A stretch of 64,000 bases of DNA. It comes from Torreya grandis (lineage: Eukaryota > Streptophyta > Pinopsida > Cupressales > Taxaceae). Both the position numbers and the translations under genes were made by a program. The DNA lies in contig JARHVA010000001.1 in assembly GCA_037957365.1 (NCBI GenBank), positions 16,570,001 through 16,634,000 on the forward strand, given 5' to 3'. Positions 24,545 to 35,891 of the stretch are shown piece after piece (positions within the stretch are counted from its first letter, which is position 1; each line of letters starts with the position of its first letter). Under the pieces are notes generated by a model that worked only from the letters and a program-made list of their open reading frames with translations, was not told the DNA's origin and did no database searches.

Positions 24545-25300
24545 ATCTCCCACTTGGAGATAAACAGCTACACTGTACCTATACCTGTACACCATCTAAT
24601 CTGTTTCCTAGCTTGTATCCCTCTTCAAGCTCAATTTTTAAGACCACCCACCACACAACCTGTGGTGAACCTCATGTCATCCAAGTAACCTATTGCATCC
24701 ACATCTACAAACCTGTGTAAAAAAGAACTTGACCCTACATAACATGTCAACCTGCTGTTGGTCCCTCTCAGATACCTAAGAATCGACTGAACTGCCCTCT
24801 AGTGCTTCTTTCCCAAATTGGCTCCAAAATTTTTGATAGCTCCCACTGCGTGGGCAACCCAAGTCTAGTATGCATGTACTTAACCTCATCATGTGAATCA
24901 AGACCCTGTTCTGTGAACTGTCCAACCATCAGCGTGCTAACTGGTATCACATAATCATTCGAAGACAAAATCAACCTGTGATCTCCATGTCTCTAGAACA
25001 CACTTATGCCAAAGAATTTTACTGCTCCAAATTCTTCATGACATGCCACTGAACTAACCTTACCTTTAGATCAACAAAACCTTGTATGTTTGAACCTGCA
25101 CCAAGCTCATCCTCCACATACAGTAACAGGATAATGTTGTGACCATCATCCACCTGGTAAGATAAACACAATGGTTATACTGACATTGACTAAAGCCCTA
25201 CTTTGTCATCCACCTGGTACCACCTATTAGCGTTGTACCACTGTCTTACAGCTTCCTCAAGACCATATGACCTGGCCTTCTATCTCACATATCCATTCTC
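24545..25300 (-). pseudogene. C4 copia RT/RNase H remnant
   Basis: Minus-strand translation gives the copia RT palm with ILLLYVEDELGAGSNIQGF, equivalent to the usual LLLYVDDML motif (first D reads E). After it come TRLGLPTQWELSKI, SILRYLRGTNSR and FVDVDAIGYL followed by FTTGCVV, matching the RYLRGTS, DADWAGD and STTGY blocks of copia RNase H. Stops and shifts interrupt the frame. The coding end adjoins the polypurine tract, as in complete copia elements. Confidence 0.75.
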
Positions 25301-25379
25301 TCTATTCTTTAACTAAGGAATCCATTTGTCTTTCAATGCTTTTATCTCGGCTGGCAACCCTACCAAATCTCTTGTTTGG

Positions 25380-26640
25380 TTCTACATCCTAATCATGCCA
25401 TGCTCCCACTGTTTCTTGGATCCTTCCTCCTCTGTAGTGAGAAATGAGTATAAAGAAGAGGAACAACAAATTTGAGGCTTACTTACCACTTTCAGTCTTC
25501 CATATGGGCATTTGAGACTCCTTGACAGCTTACTATCCACCCAAAATCTGTTACAGTGATCGACCTCAGTCACCACACAATCTGCATCCGACCGACGTCA
25601 GTTCCCATGCAACTATCCTTTCTACCGATGCCGATTTCTTGATCGACATCAATCTTACTTGATTTCCAACATTGGTACTTTGACCAACGCTGGCAGCCAC
25701 CTTGCCCGACACCACTGGCTCTGGTTTGCACATGACCGACATTGGCACCTATCTGTTCGATGTCAATTCCCCTTGACTGATGCCGGTAACTATGTTTGCC
25801 TATGAGTGATGAATTTTTACCCGCAAGCTCTCCATGGATCAAAACCCTGTCCAAACTGCCCTACTCAGAGATGTCCAGCCTTCTCCATTGATCTCTGTCT
25901 GTCATCTCCTCCAAAAACACCAAGGCTTTCCAGTTCTTAAGTCTATCAAACACATCTATCTTCTACTTAAGAACATGCATCTCCTTCTTGCTCATGTGAC
26001 CAAGCCTACAAAGCCACGTCTTCACAACAGAAGAAGAATCAGTAATATAAGTAGATAGATAAAGGATACCTACTTTGTTACCACTAGCTAATTTAAGTGC
26101 ATTCACTGTGAGAGTTCTTGTGCATCTCTCATCACCCAACTTTTTTGAAGAAATTAGCCACATCTTCAAGATCGAGACCTACATGACCTCCTTCAACACC
26201 CATGTGTTGGTCGCCTACAATTTTAGCTTCACTTCCCCTTTGCCAATACTTTGATAAGGCACACCAACCCCTAAATAAATCTTTCCAAAGTCTCCAAAGA
26301 CCTTCACATGGAAAAATACTCTATTTCAAGCTGCATGGAAAGAGGTAACAAAATCTATAAAACAAGATTCTACTTTATCCAGAGCATCCTATGAAACAAC
26401 ACGTGCAACATCTGCTTCTTCATGTTGATCTACTACCAACCAACAATCTTTCTTTACCTACTCTTTCTTTCCATAACACCGTAATTGACCATTCGTGCTT
26501 TTCAATTCCTCCATTCTTAGTGTACTTTCTTCTATCATTGCTATACTCCCACTCAATCAGAAACCCCTGAGAGTGACCTATATCAAACACAAAACTTGCT
26601 TCCTGCAACCTTAGCTCTGATACCACTTGTCAAGAATCTA
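25380..26640 (-). pseudogene. C4 gag and gag-pre-integrase remnant
   Basis: At 25963-26169 the minus strand reads LTVNALKLASGNKVGILYLS and TWLCRLGHMSKKEMHVL, the gag_pre-integrase domain ending in the L-W-H-x-R-L-G-H-M-S motif of copia integrases, with the His-His start of the zinc finger damaged. A piece at 26420-26626 close to the primer site should be gag but shows no knuckle. The integrase core is missing: between this domain and the RT lies a 230-bp array of palindromic words (25557-25790). Confidence 0.6.
25557..25790. repeat. Array of GACGTC-centred palindromic words inside C4
   Basis: About ten to twelve degenerate copies of ACCGACGTCGGT are spaced roughly 20 bp apart. Examples are ATCGACCTCAGT, ACCGACGTCAGT, ATCGACATCAAT, ACCGACATTGGC and TTCGATGTCAAT. 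The array occupies the place where the copia integrase core should be. The same word forms smaller clusters in the C4 LTRs and in E2 and E3. Confidence 0.7.
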
Positions 26641-26653
26641 GAACAACAAACAT

Positions 26654-26665
26654 GCTCTGATACCA
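26654..26665 (-). promoter_or_regulatory. Primer-binding site of C4
   Basis: The minus strand reads TGGTATCAGAGC, the standard site complementary to the 3' end of initiator-Met tRNA in plant retroelements. It lies two bases inside the 5' LTR. Confidence 0.9.
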
Positions 26666-26667
26666 AC

Positions 26668-27844
26668 TGTTAGGACCCAGAAGCACCATTGATTACCAAG
26701 CAACTAAACATGTATAATTAAACTAGAAGTAACAAGTAACTAGAATTCAAAAATAACACAAAATATGAGAGATAATACCCAATTTTGTTAATACTCTTAC
26801 AGAAGGAAATACAACAAAGAAGATTGCCACAGTTCTTCTTCCTTACACACCTCTAGGGCTCCCACACCTCTAAGGCATAAACAATAAATCTCTTCAAGAG
26901 CTCACTCTCTCTCTTACAGTCCCAACACACAACTCAAACAAAGAGTTGGTGTTCACCTCCAACCAGTCAGTATCCACTACTGCCAATACCACTAGTCAGT
27001 ATCACTAGTGCCAGTACACAAGTGCTCCACGCACTCTAAATCCAAGTATACATACATACTCTAAATATATCTCCCATGAACTTCCAACAACTTGAAACTC
27101 AAATGATCTTACTTTGGAAGGGACTACCTTGCCTTCCTCTTTGCTCTTTGACTGAGTACACACCATACTCCAAGTAGATCCTACCTGATCTTGCTCCATG
27201 TTGTGTTGCTGTCACCTTGATCCTACTACCACCTACAAATCAACCTGGTTCTGTACACCTGCAAACCTTAGACCTCGCACACACATACACCTAAAGATCA
27301 ATGATCTTACTCACCATGTAGATCTCCAAACGTGGCCTTGCACACCTACTGACCAAGATCTTACATACATGAATAACCCTTCTGATTCTCCAAACTAGCA
27401 CCCACACTTGGTATTGTGGCACTAGGAGGAACACACCATGCTCTCTTCCCTTTGAAGGAGCTAATTTTGCTCTCTTACTCTCTAGCACACTTTTACAATA
27501 CAGCCCATGAGTCTATTATATAGATCTCATGCAAACAATAATTATACATCTAATTACAATAATTAGATCCATAGCTTCAAGTCTAAAATTAGCCTTTGAC
27601 ATGCAAACAACCAGTTCGTTAACTAATTGTCTATGAACTGGCAGTTCTAGAACCGCACAGGCAATCGACGTCGGTCCCTGTCTACCTAGAGGTGACCGAC
27701 GTCAGCCAATCCATGATCGATGTCAGTTGCTCTTCTCACTGTATATGACCGACATCGACTAATCAGACTAACATCAGTTGTTCTGCAACTCAGCAACCTC
27801 CTCCATGTCTGCATCAGTGAAGCTTTTAGCTCCATAACCTAACA
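26668..27844 (-). repeat. 5' LTR of C4
   Basis: It matches 23360-24544 closely and shares the TATA-like element (27513-27523) and the palindrome cluster (27663-27780). In this copy the words keep more CG dinucleotides (for example ATCGACGTCGGT) than in the other LTR, where several have become TG or CA. Confidence 0.9.
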
Positions 27845-27959
27845 CTTAATGATTATAACTGCCTATGGGCAAATCATTATTTTGACTTTTATTCTTGATT
27901 ATAATCACCTTTGGAAAAATCAGCATCCTTTTTAAATCAGTGCATGCAGGCATTTTCTC

Positions 27960-28599
27960 AACCATAAGTTAATTCCACCTTTCTTCTTATTTCTTTTCGA
28001 GGGACCATCCATCAATAAATGTGACAACCACTCTCTCGAGGGGGCATCATCATAGGCTTCCCAAAACCATTTGGAGCTTTGTTCTTCAACCATCATCTTT
28101 TTTTTGGCATACAGGCCATATCTCATTATTTAAGAAGACATTACTTTGCCTATGGTTTGTAACATCTTCCCAAATAGGGGCAAACTATAGACACCTAAAT
28201 CTGGGCACTGATAACTTCCAACCAGGCTTTTGACCAATTTACACTCAAAATGCATAATTTGGCTTTAAAACACTAAAACATGCAAAAAGATGTGAAACTA
28301 ACATATTCAAGTGCTGATTTTGGCCAGGGTATCCCTAAATGGGGGAATATAATTTATGGACTAGCTAACTTTGATCATATCATTTTGAGTTAAAATGTCG
28401 ATTTTGCACTTGGGTGCTCTGAATTACTTTTTCCTATCAAATCTCTTCCACAAGATGTATGCCTTGTTATTTATTATCAGTAACATCCTAAATGGGATAA
28501 TGGTTTTAATGCATCTGACATGGACTTTTAATTCTAATCTAGTAAAATTTTGGACTAATAACAAGGCATTCTGATTAATTTGAGTAATTTATGCCAAGA
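27960..28599 (+). repeat. Inverted E3-family end: 3' UTR, polypurine tract and 414-bp LTR fragment
   Basis: The reverse complement matches the left end of E3. AAATAGGGGCAAAC (28172-28185) is followed by TATAGACACC, a decayed LTR start, and 414 bp that align with the inner part of LTR 15663-16891 (for example CCCATTTAGGATGTT and AGGGATAC on the reverse strand). It stops abruptly at 28599, where the directly oriented LTR begins. By eye it is clearly more divergent from the two E3 LTRs than they are from each other. The reverse strand at the junction reads TCTTGGCAT: spacer plus TGGCAT, the first six bases of the E1 primer site. Confidence 0.75.
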
Positions 28600-29836
28600 T
28601 GTAGAGAGGATTACAAAGCAAGTTAGCCAAACATTAGTCCATAAATAATGAAACATGCATAAATAAATAACTAACCAATCCTATCTATTCTTATGGGAAT
28701 TACATAAGATAGCAAGAAACAAATGAAAGAAAGTAACACCATATTACCTTCCTAAATGGATTCACCATACCCATGTGGCTCAAAAACATGTTCTCCCTTG
28801 ATCACGCATCCTTGTTTTTGTCACCAATGGTTGTAAGCTCCTCTAATGCCTCAAGAACACTCCATAAAACCTAGGCTCATGATTCCAAATCACTAAACTA
28901 GCCTATCAATGAAGCTTGTAAGCAAAATCTATGATCAAATGCAAAACCTTGTGGAAACAATTTAACATTATAAATTTTCAATATTCAAGCTTTTTGAAGA
29001 TATTTAAGCATAACAAATTTGCACTAAAATAGCTTGAAATTCATATCCATGGCCTCCCTATTTATAGATTTTTTGGATTGGTCAGGATCAACCATGATTA
29101 TCCATCTCAAGATTGAGATGTGTGGCCATGGATAATCCTAATATCTGGAATTAAACTCATAAATATCCTCAAGATAAATAAGCATTAAAGAGGTATAAGA
29201 GGCATTAACTAGGTGTGGGTTACCCATAATCCTGATATTTTATGCACTTATGGCTTGATGGCTACCACCCCATAGATGATGTCACTAGGTGATACATATA
29301 TTCAAAATCAATTTCCAATAATGGGATATTCAAAACTATCTATGGAATTCTTACTTAAGCTCTTAAATTAGATTAATTAGCTTAAGTAAGTTTAATCAAG
29401 TTTAGTGCAATTCTTTGGAAATTGGTGTATAATCAATCAAAATGGTCAAAAATTCATATTACTAGGTTATAATTTGATTGGAGAGTAACTGTAAGGTGAT
29501 GTTAGATGTGTTGGAGCTATATTCTCATTTAGGATGTTTCCAACACCAAATAACAGAGGTACGTGATGTGTACCAATGAATTAGAAGAAAAGAGTGATCC
29601 AGAGCACTAAATGGTGAATTTATCATTTTGATTCAAAATGATCTGATCAAAGTTAGTTGGCCCATAAAATCCATTGCCCTATTTAGGGATACTTTGACCT
29701 AAACTGGCACTTGTAAGTGATAAGTTTGAACCATTTAGGGTGTTTTATGGATTTTGACCTAAAATGTGCATTTGATTATAATTTGAGTAAGATTGACAAT
29801 TTAAACACAAATGGTCTTAGGAATTGGATGTCTACA
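28600..29836 (-). repeat. Right LTR of E3
   Basis: It starts TGTAGAGAGGATTAC and ends GGATGTCTACA, matching 15663-16891 with scattered substitutions and a few short indels. In the minus orientation this is the 5' LTR, yet no full primer site or gag follows it. Confidence 0.85.
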
Positions 29837-29841
29837 TTGAC

Positions 29842-30720
29842 TTGGCCTATATGGGATGGATATATGTGACATACATATGAATTACAGAGTTGGAGATGGG
29901 TATATGGTAGATGAGAAGGTGAGATAGAGCTCATCCTCGTAGAGAGAGGACAATGATAGTTTAGAGTACAGTAGGGCTTCCACCTAATTTTCCTCAGTAT
30001 AAGAGAGAGGAGGTAGAGTTTTTATTACCTAAACCATAGCCACAAGAGGAGGTATTAGATTATGAGGAGCTTCCAAATAGGGTGAGAGATGATACTGGTG
30101 TTACTACAGATTATTCATCATAGTTTGAGGGTAGATATGCGGTGATAGATTTTGGTTAGGGAGATGGAGGCTAGGGGCCTATGGATGATGACCCAATAGG
30201 AGGACCAGCATAGGGTGACCCACAAGCAGTATCAATACTAGCAATAGAATAGGATTAGATAGCCATATTATAGGGGTAAATTGTCACTCTTTAGGGCTAA
30301 TTGGGAGGAGTGATAGTGCATAGAGATCAAGCTCAGGCACAGGTCACTACTTTATATGATCAGGTGGCCATGTTACAAGGAAAAATTGGCATGGTGATAG
30401 GAGAGTTAGACTATGTGAGGGACTCACTTGATTTGGTGACATAGGATAGAGACTCTCTATGACAAGCTAGTGGAGTAACGGTGGCACCTCTAGGTTTTGT
30501 GACATAGGCTAGGTATCTAGTGGCCATACAGGAGTTATGTTATTATGAGGGCATTGTGATAGAACAATGTCTTAATGACTAGAGGTGGGGTGAGTACCAA
30601 GTGATTTTAGCTAGTGGATTAGTACTTATAGCACTAGGTTCATGGGAAATGGTAGCAGTTCAACAAGGAGGTACTCCAGGGGGACACCACCAGATGTTGG
30701 TACTAGTGGTTTTGGTTTAG
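29842..30720 (+). pseudogene. PMD ORF, 3' part, beyond the E3 insertion
   Basis: Removing E3 and one copy of its target duplication joins WRPYM to TWPIWDGYM, and the sequence then follows the usual end of a PMD (VERGQ, two stops, FRVQ, GFHLIF) in one frame. A shifted frame continues LPPNFPQYKREEVEFLLPKP and an acidic segment EEVLDYEELPNR. A heptad-like stretch (TTLYDQVAMLQGKIGMVIGE, LDYVRDSLDLVT) near 30340-30450 suggests a short coiled coil. TAG/TAA stops occur about every 15-25 codons. The original C-terminus is probably near 30720, before the TG microsatellite. Confidence 0.6.
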
Positions 30721-30822
30721 GTGCTTTGGGTTCATGAGTATAGATCTTATGTCATGTATTTTAGTATTTTTTCATCGGCCTCTGTGTTGAGATGTGAGAT
30801 GTATTTATGAGTGAGAGATATG

Positions 30823-31971
<1,149 letters not shown>

Positions 31972-32296
31972 TACTACGGCCCTAACCTATCGCATGTATG
32001 AGGATAGGAATAGCCAACTTGTGACTTACTTATCCCTATTTGATGCTATATCACATTTATCTATGCATTCATTTGGTTATTAGGTTGACCTATGGAGTAA
32101 CCATGGCCTAGATAGACTATATATAAGAGGTAGAGGATAATTGTTTATCATCATATTGTGAATTCTGCTCTTATTGAAGCTTGTGGAGGTTTCCCCCTCA
32201 AAGTGGCTTGTCTATTATCATATATTCTTATATATTTCAGTCATGTTTGGATATATTTCTTCTATTCTACTTTATTGTTTAAGTAATTTCATTACA
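31972..32296 (+). repeat. 5' LTR of G2
   Basis: It begins TACTACGGCCCTAAC (TGTTACGGCCCTAAC in the 3' copy) and ends TTTCATTACA. A TATA box, TATATATAAGAGG, lies near 32115 and fits promoter use in the plus direction. Confidence 0.85.
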
Positions 32297-32298
32297 AG

Positions 32299-32310
32299 TG
32301 GTATTAGAGC
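32299..32310 (+). promoter_or_regulatory. Primer-binding site of G2
   Basis: TGGTATTAGAGC differs by one C-to-T change from the initiator-Met primer site TGGTATCAGAGC and lies two bases inside the LTR. Confidence 0.85.
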
Positions 32311-32859
32311 TACGATTTGGGCAATCTTGTGGGTGAAACCCTGATTTTTTTAAATTTGGCTATATCTATAAAATGGTTCTGAATTTATCCAAAAAGTTTT
32401 TACTGGAGGTGATAAATAATTAATTTAAGCTTCAATTAAAATTTTAGATAATTTGGATCTATTTTACAAAATTTATCTCCATTTTTGGGTTTTTCATAAA
32501 ATTAATCTATAGTGCACAATTCAAAGAATTTTTGAGTTATTTAAATTTTTAGAAATATTAAAAAAAATTGGCTAGGGTTTGTTCTTTGTATTTTTTTATT
32601 TGAGGCCAAAAAAATTCTAAAATCACTTGGTCAAAGTTGGGTCAAAAGTGCCAATCAGGGTCGACATCGTAAAGCCCTTTTATGGTAGGTCCACAAACTT
32701 GGGGCTGAGAAAAGGGTGCTAAAACTCTAGATAAAACCCCTAACAAGGAATAGATGGAGTTATAAGGAGGATGTATTAGACCCTTTGTACCAGGGTTCTC
32801 TAACATAGATCATAAAGTGAGCTAACTTGACTATAGTGTGTAAGGCATTCAGAGTGAGG

Positions 32860-33730
32860 TGCAAGGCATACAATCTAACATGAAATCCATACAAGATAGT
32901 TTGGTAGATATCATAATGACTTTGAAAAATAATCAGTCAAATCATCTAGCTAACGCTATTTCACAACCCCACTATGGTCATTCTCCCAACCAGTCTACTT
33001 CAAATCTAACTACAGTGCCATAGAGGAACTTGTTACCAAAGGTAGATATGCACAAATTTGATGGAAAAGATCCAATCAATTGGATCAACCTCTATGCAAA
33101 TTTTATGGAAAAGATCCACTCAATTGGATCAACCAAATGGAGAATTTTTTTGATCTACATCAAATCCTAGGTGGATAGAATGTTACCATGGCATCCTTAT
33201 ATCTTGAACCTGATCAATTCATTTGGTATCGATGGTTGTGTACTCAAAATAAAAAGATGACTCTCAATGTCACTTGGTCAATTTTTATAGAGGAGCTACA
33301 ATTACACTATGGCAATAGTGTGATAGAGAATTACTTCATCCAACTAGCAAAATTGTGATAGACTAGCTCCGTCAAGGATTATATTCATCATTTTCAAAAC
33401 CTATCCTTACGGGTGGAGACAATTTTTGAAGAGAACTTGAATGACCTATTTTTGGGTGGACTCAAGGACCACATTCAACATGAGGTACGCATGTTTAATC
33501 CACTTAAGATTTTTTATTCTATTATCATGGCACGCAGAGCTAAGGAAAAATTCATAGCCAACAAGAAGCAGCCATTCACTCACTTCAAAGATCGTAGCAT
33601 ATCGACACCAACATTTCCTCCACCTACCAGATTGACCCCATAGAAAATTGAAGAGAAGCATGCCAAAGGATTATGTTTTGGTTGTGATAGCAAGTGGAGC
33701 AAAGGACATAGATATGCTGAGAAGAAGTTA
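32860..33730 (+). pseudogene. G2 gag (capsid and zinc knuckle)
   Basis: The capsid frame reads NQMENFFDLHQIL, MASLYLEPDQFIWYRWL, VTWSIFIEELQLHYGN, SVKDYIHHFQNLSLRVE and LNDLFLGGLKDHIQHEVRMF, a good Ty3 retrotrans_gag series. The knuckle at about 33672 is CFGCDSKWSKGHRYAEKK, where the last Cys of the usual C-x2-C...GHRC pattern is now Tyr. A 44-bp tandem duplication (unit starts at 33061 and 33105) shifts the frame near the start. Stops mainly replace Trp and Gln. Confidence 0.85.
33061..33148 (+). repeat. 44-bp tandem duplication in G2 gag
   Basis: ATGGAAAAGATCCA and following bases recur at 33061 and 33105. The period of 44 is not a multiple of three, so the second copy is out of frame with the first. 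Confidence 0.8.
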
Positions 33731-33889
33731 TTCTACATTGAGCGATCCAATGAAGATGAAGAAGAAGATGATGCCTCCAATGATGATGAGGAAGAGATAG
33801 AGGAGGTACCTAAAAATTCTCAACCTAGAATCTCTTGTCATGCACTTGCAGGTATTATCACTCCATAAACTCTTAAGGTGGTGGGTTTC

Positions 33890-34237
33890 CTCAAGAAATA
33901 GAAGGTGATAGTGTTGATTGATTCAGGGAGCACACATAACTTCATCAACCATAAGTTGGCCACTCGATTGAACTATTTCATCTACCTAGCACCAGAATTT
34001 CAAGTCATGATTGTAGATGGTGGCACAATTAATTGTTCAAGCAAGTGCCATAATATTAAGCTTGTTATGGGTGAGTACAATCTCGATTCTCCTATGTTTT
34101 CTATTCTCATGGGTAACACAAACATTATTTTGGGATTCCAATGGCTCACAACCTTGGGTACCATTGAGATGAACTTCCAAGAACTATTCATGCACTTTCA
34201 TTTTGAAGGTAGGAAAATTGAACTAAGTGGATTATAG
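33890..34237 (+). pseudogene. G2 aspartic protease
   Basis: The open piece begins VIVLIDSGSTHNFINHKLA, with the active-site Asp-Ser-Gly intact, and continues to SILMGNTNIILGFQWLTTLG, the usual I-x-L-G-x-x-W-L end. The domain appears complete, but it is separated from RT by several stops. It would process the polyprotein. Confidence 0.85.
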
Positions 34238-34419
34238 GCAAAATCTCCATAATTGGTTAGTTCACATCAGATGACCAAGATACTAAAAAATGGGACAGAG
34301 GGAATTATTACATGATTATGTTGCATAGAATTTCAACCCACACAAGCATCTACACATCCTGATCTATAAATGATTCTTGATGACCACCCATCTATTTTTG
34401 GGGCCATGCCAAAGGACTA

Positions 34420-35703
34420 CCACCAATAAGAGAACATGATCATGCCATTCAACTACTTACAGGGAGTCAACCACCAAATATCAAACCATATAGATATCCA
34501 TATGCACAAAATAGTGAAATCAAAAAAATGGTCCATGAGATGTTGGAGGTAGGGATCATCAGGCATAGCTAAAGTGCATATTTATCACCAGTGGTCATGG
34601 TGTGAAAGAAGGATGACACATGGAGGATGTGCCTAGATTATAGGGAACTCAACAAGTACACCATCAAAGATAAGTTTCCTATTCCATTAATTGATGATTT
34701 ACTTGATGAGTTACATGGTGCTAATTATTTCACAAAATTAGAACTTCACTCGGGGTACCATCAAATTAGAATCAAGGATGAAGATATTCATAAAACTACT
34801 TTTAGAATGCATGAGGGCCATTATGAGTTTTTGGTAATGCCCTTTGGTCTTACAAATGCACCATCTACTTTTCAGAGCTTGATGAATGCTATTTTTAGGC
34901 CTTTTTTAAGGAAGTTTGTGTTGGTTTTATTTGATGACATATTGAATTATAGTCAGACATGGGAAGCACATCTGCAACATGTGAAATAGGCATTGATAGT
35001 CTTGGAGAAGCATGAGCTTTATGTGAAGCCATCCAAATGTTCTTTTGGAGAATAATAAGTAGAGTACCTACGTCACATTTTTTCCCATGAAGGTGTGAAA
35101 GTTGATCCCCTGAAGATCAAAGCTATGATGGAATGGCCCATGCCAAAAACTCTCAAAAACCTTAGAGGGTTCTTAGGACTAACAGGTTACTACCAAAGAT
35201 TTGTGAAAGGTTATGGTAGAATAGCAACTCCACTCACTGCATTGCTAAATAAGGATGCCTTCCATTGGAATGATGCCACCACCAAAGCATTTGAGAAACT
35301 AAAAGTAGCTATGTGCGCCACTCTAGTTTTGGCTACTCTAGACTTCTCAAAGACATTCACTGTTGAATGTGATGCTTCTAGATCTAGGTTGGGAGTAGTA
35401 TTAATGCAGGAAGGAAGACCCATTGCATTTGAGAGTCATTAATTCAAAGGTAAGAATCTAAAAAAACCTATTTATGAGAAAGAAATGATGGCTATTCTTC
35501 ATGTAGTTAAACAATGGAGGCTTTATCTGATGGGTAGACACTTTAAGGTGAAAACTGATCATGATAGTCTCAAATACTTTTTAGAGCAAAGATTATCATC
35601 TAAGGAACAACAAAAGTGGGTAACCAAAATGTTGGTTTATGATTTTCAAATCATCTATAAGAAGGGTAAAGATAACGTAGTAGCAGATGCATTATCTAGA
35701 TGA
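34420..35703 (+). pseudogene. G2 reverse transcriptase and RNase H
   Basis: RT runs from about 34470 (PPNIKPYRYP) through [51 protein letters not shown] and [12 protein letters not shown]. The second catalytic pair (FDD) is intact, but the motif A Asp (KLDL) is Glu here. The connection domain is at 35095-35442 with LRGFLGLTGYYQRFVKGYG. RNase H begins FTVECDASRSRLGVVLMQ and ends KGKDNVVADALSR at 35703. Several TAG/TAA codons interrupt the frame; otherwise it is well preserved. Confidence 0.9.
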
Positions 35704-35891
35704 GATACATCCACAAAAGCATTACTTTGTGCAATATCCATATTGTAAGCAGATTAGGTGGATGAAGCTAGATTAGAATGGAAGCAAGACAAGGATCACA
35801 CGTTCTGATTCAAAATCTCTAGCAAGGTAATTTAGCCTCTAAAAAATTTGAATGGAAAGGTAATGTCCTATGGTATAAGGGTAGGTTATAC

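Larger units (their letters stand above)
23320..27844 (-). mobile_element. C4: internally deleted Ty1/copia element with one non-LTR end
   Basis: Two LTRs of about 1.18 kb (23360-24544 and 26668-27844) flank about 2.1 kb of interior, half of a normal copia interior. The primer site TGGTATCAGAGC is on the minus strand at 26654-26665. The whole is flanked by CTTAA (23315-23319 and 27845-27849). On the left, however, the duplication does not touch the LTR: 40 bp of leader including a second primer site (23320-23359) lie between them. That 40 bp is nearly identical to 26628-26667. The element therefore inserted with an extra leader piece on its 3' side. Confidence 0.85.
15663..29836 (-). mobile_element. 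E3: chimeric Ty3-type element with an inverted internal end
   Basis: Direct repeats 15663-16891 and 28600-29836 bound the unit, with flanking ATGAC (left) and TTGAC (right), a 5-bp duplication with one change. LTR ends resemble E1 and E2 (plus strand ...TGTCTACA). The left LTR is followed by a minus-strand polypurine tract. Next to the right LTR there is no normal leader but an inverted, more divergent piece of the same LTR family with its own polypurine tract (28172-28599). About 600 bp inside the left LTR (16892 to about 17100) and the corresponding right interior (about 27960-28185) form diverged inverted arms. The middle holds an unrecognised plus-strand ORF and copia C4. No RT or integrase of its own was recognised. 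Confidence 0.75.

Noticed and set aside
25557..25790. CRISPR array
   Set aside because: Short words at near-regular spacing suggest one at first, but the words are degenerate 12-bp palindromes in a plant retroelement with no spacers of constant length, leader or cas genes.
26420..26626. Independent small gene ahead of the C4 primer site
   Set aside because: It is in the gag position of C4 on the same strand; its open length is short and it shows no domain of its own.
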